From contig NC_134017.1 of the NCBI RefSeq assembly GCF_040712315.1, forward strand, positions 5,734,001 through 5,798,000: a stretch of 64,000 nucleotides of DNA, written 5' to 3'. The translations under genes were made by a program, and so were the position numbers. The DNA is from Castanea sativa (Eukaryota; Streptophyta; Magnoliopsida; Fagales; Fagaceae). Under the pieces are notes generated by a model. That model did not search any database, was not told where the DNA came from, and saw nothing but the letters and a program-made list of their open reading frames with translations. This document shows positions 59,300-64,000 of the stretch, piece by piece (position 1 is the stretch's first letter; every line of letters starts with the position of its first letter).

Positions 59300-60463
59300 A
59301 AGGGTAAGTACATCAAGTAGACATCTCATTAGCACTAGAAGAGCCAGCACTATTATCCTCAGCATCAGTAGTATCACCATCACCTTCATTGTCCTCATCC
59401 TCAAAAGCCTCTGGAGTAGGAAGATGAGAAGCAACGAAGCCACCCATGACAGCCCGTCGTCGTGCAATATGACCAACACGGGTATTCACCTAACATAATT
59501 CATCACTGAGTGTCAAGGCGAGCATCCATGTGCACAAGTTGTGCCATAATGTCCTCGAGAGTCACTCAGCCAGCAGAAGAAGAAGGAGTGCAGGTGGATG
59601 GAGTTGTAGAAGCTGGAGGAATCGCCATCCCAGTCCGCCTTGAACATAGCTGCGTCTCGCTCCATTTAACGGTAGTGTCGTCTATGAAACACATGACATG
59701 GAAGCGGTCGGAAATGGGAACGGAGACAGAAAAGTGGCGAAGAATCCTTGTGGTAGTCGAAGGAAAAATGAGCTTATCATGGGTCGCCGTATCCCTATAG
59801 ACATCAATGAGGGATAGAATAAGTGAGAGGGGAAGTCTATAGTGGGATGCTCTAAGAGGGAAGGCAAAAACCGAGCACGAGGCTCTGTAATGAAGTTATA
59901 GTGAGACAGAGGATGCAAAACAAAAGTCATAACCATGTTAATGAACCTATGACCTTTAGCAAAGGCCGAACAAGGAGTGAATTGACGATCACCCCAATCA
60001 GAAGAACGCTCACAAAAGGAAGACATCAGCTCGTCTTTAAACACGGTCTTAAGATGATCACAACCGGGATAGTCAAGATGCACCACCCTTAGGACATGAA
60101 GCACGTCAGATACAATATCCAATGTGACTACGATGCGCGTACCTCGAACGCGAGTGACAAAGAGAGGTACTGAATAATCAAATCCGTGCATGTTGGAGTA
60201 GAACTCCTGTATGATCACGGATGTACAAGTGACCAGGACGTCACACAGTGACTCCCAACCCTTACTATGAATGACAGTGGGCCAGAGAAGTCTGACAAAA
60301 TGACTTGGCATTCGAAATGAATGCCTCGTCTAGAAAAGTTCCCCGAAAAGTCCTGTCGGGCTTTATCATTATGGAACTGAATATGGGAAGGGGTAGGATC
60401 AGAAGAGGATGCCCCGGAACGAAGAGGGTTCCGAGACAGAATAGATTTTCGTTTAGGTGCCAT
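59300..60463 (-). pseudogene. Plant 'putative transposon protein' (Transposase_32-type) ORF, frameshifted
   Basis: It starts MAPKRKSILSRNPLRSGASS at 60463 on the minus strand. NFSRRGIHFE follows, then a frameshift near 60290 into VIHSKGWESLCDV. The conserved body continues with IIQEFYSNMHGFDYSV, VRGTRIVVTLDIV, DELMSSFCERSSDWGDRQFT, PLSHYNFITEPRARFL and IDFPSHLF. A second shift near 59810 leads into DKLIFPSTTTRILRHF, a stop near 59566 and an acidic tail (EDEDNEGDGDTTDAED) ending about 59300. Proteins of this kind are common in plant repeats; their function is unknown. It sits where an extra 3' ORF occurs in some SIRE elements. Confidence 0.78.
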
Positions 60464-61024
60464 AGAGCAACTAACCAAAAGAAGAAGAGAGGGACAGAGA
60501 GAGAGACACGCAGAAAGCACCAATCACAATCAGTACATAAGAATATAGAGAATGTAAGGTACATATGCATGAAAATGTACAAGCATGTGATATGCATTAG
60601 TAAAAACATCATGGGCTTAGCCCAATCCAAATCTACCAGCACACAATCATTGCAACAAGGTAAACACACATCTAAAATGCATGAAATGTTGTTATAATGT
60701 AAATGTGATGCAATGCATAATGATTTAAAGCCATTTTCACAAAGCCCATCCCAAAAATTTCACAAAAACTTCATCAATTTTGAAAAACCCAAATTTTTTT
60801 CAAAAACCCCAAAAAGTTAGGTCAAATGCATGAAATGCATTAAGAATGAAGGACTTAGGACCCTTAACAGTGAAGAAATACTTGATCTAGGGCGAAAAAC
60901 CCTTGAGGATGAAGTTTGGAGTGAGAAGAGTGTGTTTGGGAGGTGAAAGGATTGAAAACAATCGAGAGAGATGGAGGAGAAATGAAGAAAAGTCGCACGG
61001 ATCCTATTTATAGAACCTCTTAAT

Positions 61025-61285
61025 TCTCAACAGATCAAGAGGTGTCGAGCTTTAAAAGCTTGAAGAGATCTAGCTATCGAGTAGCTATCCAGAGGTGTCC
61101 ACAGCAAAAAAGGCTCGATGGATCGAGGAGCTATCGAGCATCTATTGAGGAGACAGAAACTTTCTCGATGGATTGAGGATCTATCGAGAAACTATCGAGA
61201 TTGCGATAAAAAGAAGCTGAAGAGCTCGATAGATAGCCTAGATGTTGAGAGGTGTCGAGGAGCTGTCGAGATTGCTTTAAAAACT
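61025..61285. repeat. TATCGAG / CTCGATGGAT repeat cluster
   Basis: Short words TATCGAG, CTCGATGGAT(C/T)GAGGA and GGTGTCGAG recur at least ten times in 260 bases. Related words occur in the LTRs (near 58583 and 17177). Confidence 0.75.
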
Positions 61286-61408
61286 GTTTTTCAAGAAGAG
61301 AAAAACACATACATGAATGCAATCAAACATGCAACTTAACCAAGGATTCAAACAAAATTTTAATCTCTCAAAACAACTCTCAATCAAGAAAAATGTAAGC
61401 ACATAGAT

Positions 61409-61435
61409 CCAAAAACACACACACACACACACACA
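61409..61435. repeat. (AC)n microsatellite
   Basis: About 12 CA units. Confidence 0.9.
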
Positions 61436-62367
61436 CTAAACAAGTTTAACTAATTTTATATTTCAAAAATAAGTTAAGACAGTTTAGTGAGCATACATTA
61501 ACACATGTAAACCTTGTAATGGCCAACTCACATTGTACCTGCACATGTATCAAAAGTAGCAAAGAATATTGCGTGTTGTGTGTGAAAAACATTGCAAGAT
61601 TGCATGAGTGTCTCTATGTTATGACGATTTGAGATATAAGTAAATCAATTTAACTCCCACACGATCATAACTGCTTGATGGGGACTATTACCTTCGAGGT
61701 ACATCCTATAACTCCCACATCTTCAAAAATACACGTTTGCAATTATGTTTTAAAGCATTTTGATTTAGTAGCTTTAATTTTCTTTGCATATTTTCTTTTA
61801 TTAAACATATCATGCATGGGCATACGAGAGAGAGAACAAAAATACCTAATTATATTAAGCTTTTTGACATTGCACTTTTGCTATGCCGAAGCATACAGAT
61901 GTCATTTCATGATTGGCAAGCAACAGTGGTGACATGGTTATTTATGCCTTTCTCTTAGAATTTTTTAGTCCTTCTCATCAAAAAGAGTGATACGAGTGTT
62001 AAGTACAAGAGATAACTTAATCTTACTCATCACAAACAAAGAGCCACAAAGCCCACTTTCTTAGTTATGCATAGAGATGCTCATCTATGCTACAAGAGAT
62101 ACAAAGTTTAGAAAACTTTGTTTCATTGGCCATTCAAGGTACACAAGTACCAATGTACATAAACACACACTATTTTTGTATTTTTTTTATTTTTTATTTT
62201 TTTTATGGATGAAAAAAAATAAAAACAAAACTGAAAAATAAACAAAAACATGTCAAACAAATCAATGCATAAAAACTAAATTGTCTCAAAATAAGAGAGC
62301 AAAACACATAAGTAATGCAAAAGCAAAAACAAAAACAAGAGGGGGAGAGAGAGAAAAAGTGACTAAA

Positions 62368-64000
62368 TCACTTGTAGTCTTTTTCCTTCCAAACTTTGGA
62401 AAAACCTTTCCTTTTGGCGAACCCTTGAACTAGTGAAGAGGGGGAAGAATTGCAACCGTTCAAGTTCATAAGGAACATAAGGGCCTTAAGGAGATCTCTA
62501 AGAGGAGCAAGAGAGGATGGAAACTGACTCAAGTTTCTTGAAGGGACCACGCTATTGCTCTGTTGAGTGGCTTGCCACTTGTAGCAATTTGGTCGAGTGT
62601 GTCCAGCTACTCCACAATGATGACAAGGATGTTGCTTCTTCTCTTTGGAATTTTGAACATTACTCTTCTTAGCCCTAGGGTTTTTGATTTCTTTCTTAGC
62701 AAGCTTAGGGGGTGCTTCTAAGATAGATTTGTCCTTGTCTATGTTTTCACTAACTATCTCAGTTTTAGCATCATTATTCTCAAATTCAATATTATTAGCA
62801 GGAGAAACAAAAACAGTAGTACTAGAAGAAGCAATATTAGGAGAAGAGAAATCATACCCTAAACCAGTTCAATCAAAGGCAGATTTTTGCATAGTGAGCA
62901 TCTCATCAGACTTTGCACTTGAGGTCCTCTCCAACTGAGCTCTAACTTAGAATAGTTCTGCCTTAAACTTTTTGGTCTTCTTAGGCAAGAAATTTTTTTC
63001 AAATCTCAGTGCTCCAATATCATTGAGCTTCTTGATGGCCAACCTATACAACTTCTCATACTTTTTCGAGACCTTGTATAACTTTTCATAGGTTGTGTGG
63101 ATGTCATCTTGCTTATCCATCTTTTCAAACTTTGACTCCACCAAGTCTTCGTCTTTATCCACATCTTCTACAATCCCCTTAGTAGGATTGACAGTGGCAG
63201 TGAAGGCTTTTAGGATTCCGTCATCCCCATTTTTGGAATCATCCTCAGGTTCGGTGTCACTCAAGTAGCAGCAAGTGCCTTGCTTTTCCCAATGGACTTA
63301 AGATAAGTAAGGCACTCTTGTTTCATGTGACTGAAGCCTTGACACCCAAAACACTTAGGTCCTGAGGGAACAGTGTACTGACTGTCATCCCTAGCATCCT
63401 TCTTTCCTTTATCTTGACTCTTATACTGAGAAGAACTTAATTGCCTACGGTCCTTGTTGAAGCCCTTTGCATTTGCATTTTTCATGAACTTCTTGAATTG
63501 CCTGGTGATGTAGGACTTCATTTTAGAATCTTCATCATCTGAAGACTCATCTATGTCACTGCTCTTGGCTTTCAATGCCATGCTTTTGCCCTTACCCGAC
63601 TTCCCGATTCTAGACAAACCCAACTTATAGGTCTGCAGATTACCAACAAGCTCTGTCAAAGGAATCTTGTTAATAACCTTTGATTCCTCTATTGCGATGA
63701 TCTTGGCATGAAATCTCTCGGGCAGAGATCTGAGCACCGTTCTCACATTCTTAAGTTCGGGAATGGTTTCCCAAGATTAAATGCTGAGTTCACTATGTCC
63801 TTGAGCTTGACATAGAACTCATCAAATGACTCATCCTCCTCCATCTTAATTTCTTCGAAGCTAGTAGTGAGCCTCTAAAGCTTCAAATCCTTGATAGCCT
63901 TGGTTCCCTCATAGGTTGTTTGGAGAATGGTCCATGCTTCCTTTGCAGTTTTAGTAGAGGATATCTTCTTGACCTCCTCATTTGTGACCACACTAAATAA
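62368..64000 (-). pseudogene. gag of the copia-type element (partial at window end)
   Basis: From the window edge the minus strand reads VTNEEVKKISSTKTAKEAW, a UBN2/gag-polypeptide domain typical of copia elements. ESFDEFYVKLKDIVNSAF and VRTVLRSLPERFHAKI follow, then a knuckle, CFGCQGFSHMKQEC (about 63310-63350). An acidic linker (DTEPEDDSKNGDDG) and a coiled coil (YEKLYKVSKKYEKLYRLAI) come next, and then a second knuckle, CHHCGVAGHTRPNC (62584-62625), with GFAKRKGFSKVWKEKD before the final stop. Stops occur near 63858, 63262 and 62946, with a frameshift near 63760. Gag would form the particle around the element's RNA. Confidence 0.82.

Larger units (their letters stand above)
60700..62350. 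other. Non-coding interior of the copia-type element
   Basis: AT-rich DNA with no pol motif seen. It includes the TCGA repeat cluster (61025-61285), an (AC)n tract at 61409-61435 and an A- and T-run block at 62160-62230. Confidence 0.55.
57849..64000 (-). mobile_element. Copia-type (SIRE-like gag) LTR element without visible pol, minus strand, partial
   Basis: Its 3' LTR is 57849-58848, with target pentamer GAAAT before it. On the minus strand the order from the window edge is gag with two zinc knuckles (64000-62368), about 1.9 kb of non-coding DNA with TCGA-rich repeats, a plant 'transposon protein' ORF (60463-59300), a purine-rich stretch and the LTR. I see no integrase, RT or RNase H motif between gag and the LTR. 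The 5' LTR lies beyond the window. Confidence 0.78.

Noticed and set aside
61118..61339. Open frame over the TCGA repeats
   Set aside because: Repeat-derived; both strands are open by chance.

Overview
This is nuclear DNA of a dicot plant, probably a woody one, and most of it is decayed mobile DNA. Three things support a plant: Ty3/gypsy and Ty1/copia elements with plant tRNA primer sites, ankyrin-PGG genes of the ACD6/ITN1 type, and an antisense plant-mobile-domain reading frame inside a Tat element. Several repeat proteins look like families common in Fagales, but that placement is from memory and weak. I see no rRNA or true tRNA gene, no CRISPR array and no prokaryotic gene.

Region by region. 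1-15.5 kb: a cluster of ankyrin-repeat genes of the ACD6-like kind. The first copy (from 1104) is split in the middle of an exon by an 8.3-kb Tekay/Del-type gypsy element (1662-10007). A 5'-end segment is tandemly duplicated at 10.1-11.0 kb. A second, frameshifted copy runs to an intact two-exon 3' half with ankyrin repeats and a PGG membrane domain (13888-15432). Two non-autonomous hAT elements with 8-bp target duplications lie here. 17.0-17.7 kb: a copia solo LTR with target duplication CTTTA. 17.9-33.4 kb: a minus-strand Tat-lineage gypsy element with a 4-kb 3' LTR. It has gag, protease, RT, two RNase H domains and integrase on the minus strand, and a plus-strand plant-mobile-domain ORF with its own apparent TATA box and poly(A) signal. 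33.4-36.7 kb: a minus-strand solo LTR related to the Tekay element, internally duplicated and holding Helitron-like DNA. Its inner end is fused to the truncated Tat 5' LTR. 36.8-37.3 kb: a broken invertase/pectin methylesterase inhibitor (PMEI) gene. From 37,371 on: AT-rich Helitron-like DNA with captured-exon-like fragments, including a piece of the vacuolar ATPase proteolipid gene. This is interrupted by a complete but dead Reina-type chromovirus (40662-47354) with perfect target duplication AATGC. 57.8 kb to the end: the 3' part of a minus-strand copia-type element that has gag and a plant 'transposon protein' ORF but no visible pol.

The order of events can be partly read. The Tekay element landed in an ankyrin exon that may already have carried stops. 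The Reina element landed in older Helitron-like DNA. One deletion joined the Tat and Tekay-family LTRs. The copia-like element landed in sequence matching the 3' flank of the PMEI gene, so a second PMEI copy may lie beyond 64 kb. Nearly every coding unit has stops or frameshifts; the best preserved host coding sequence is the ankyrin-PGG 3' half.
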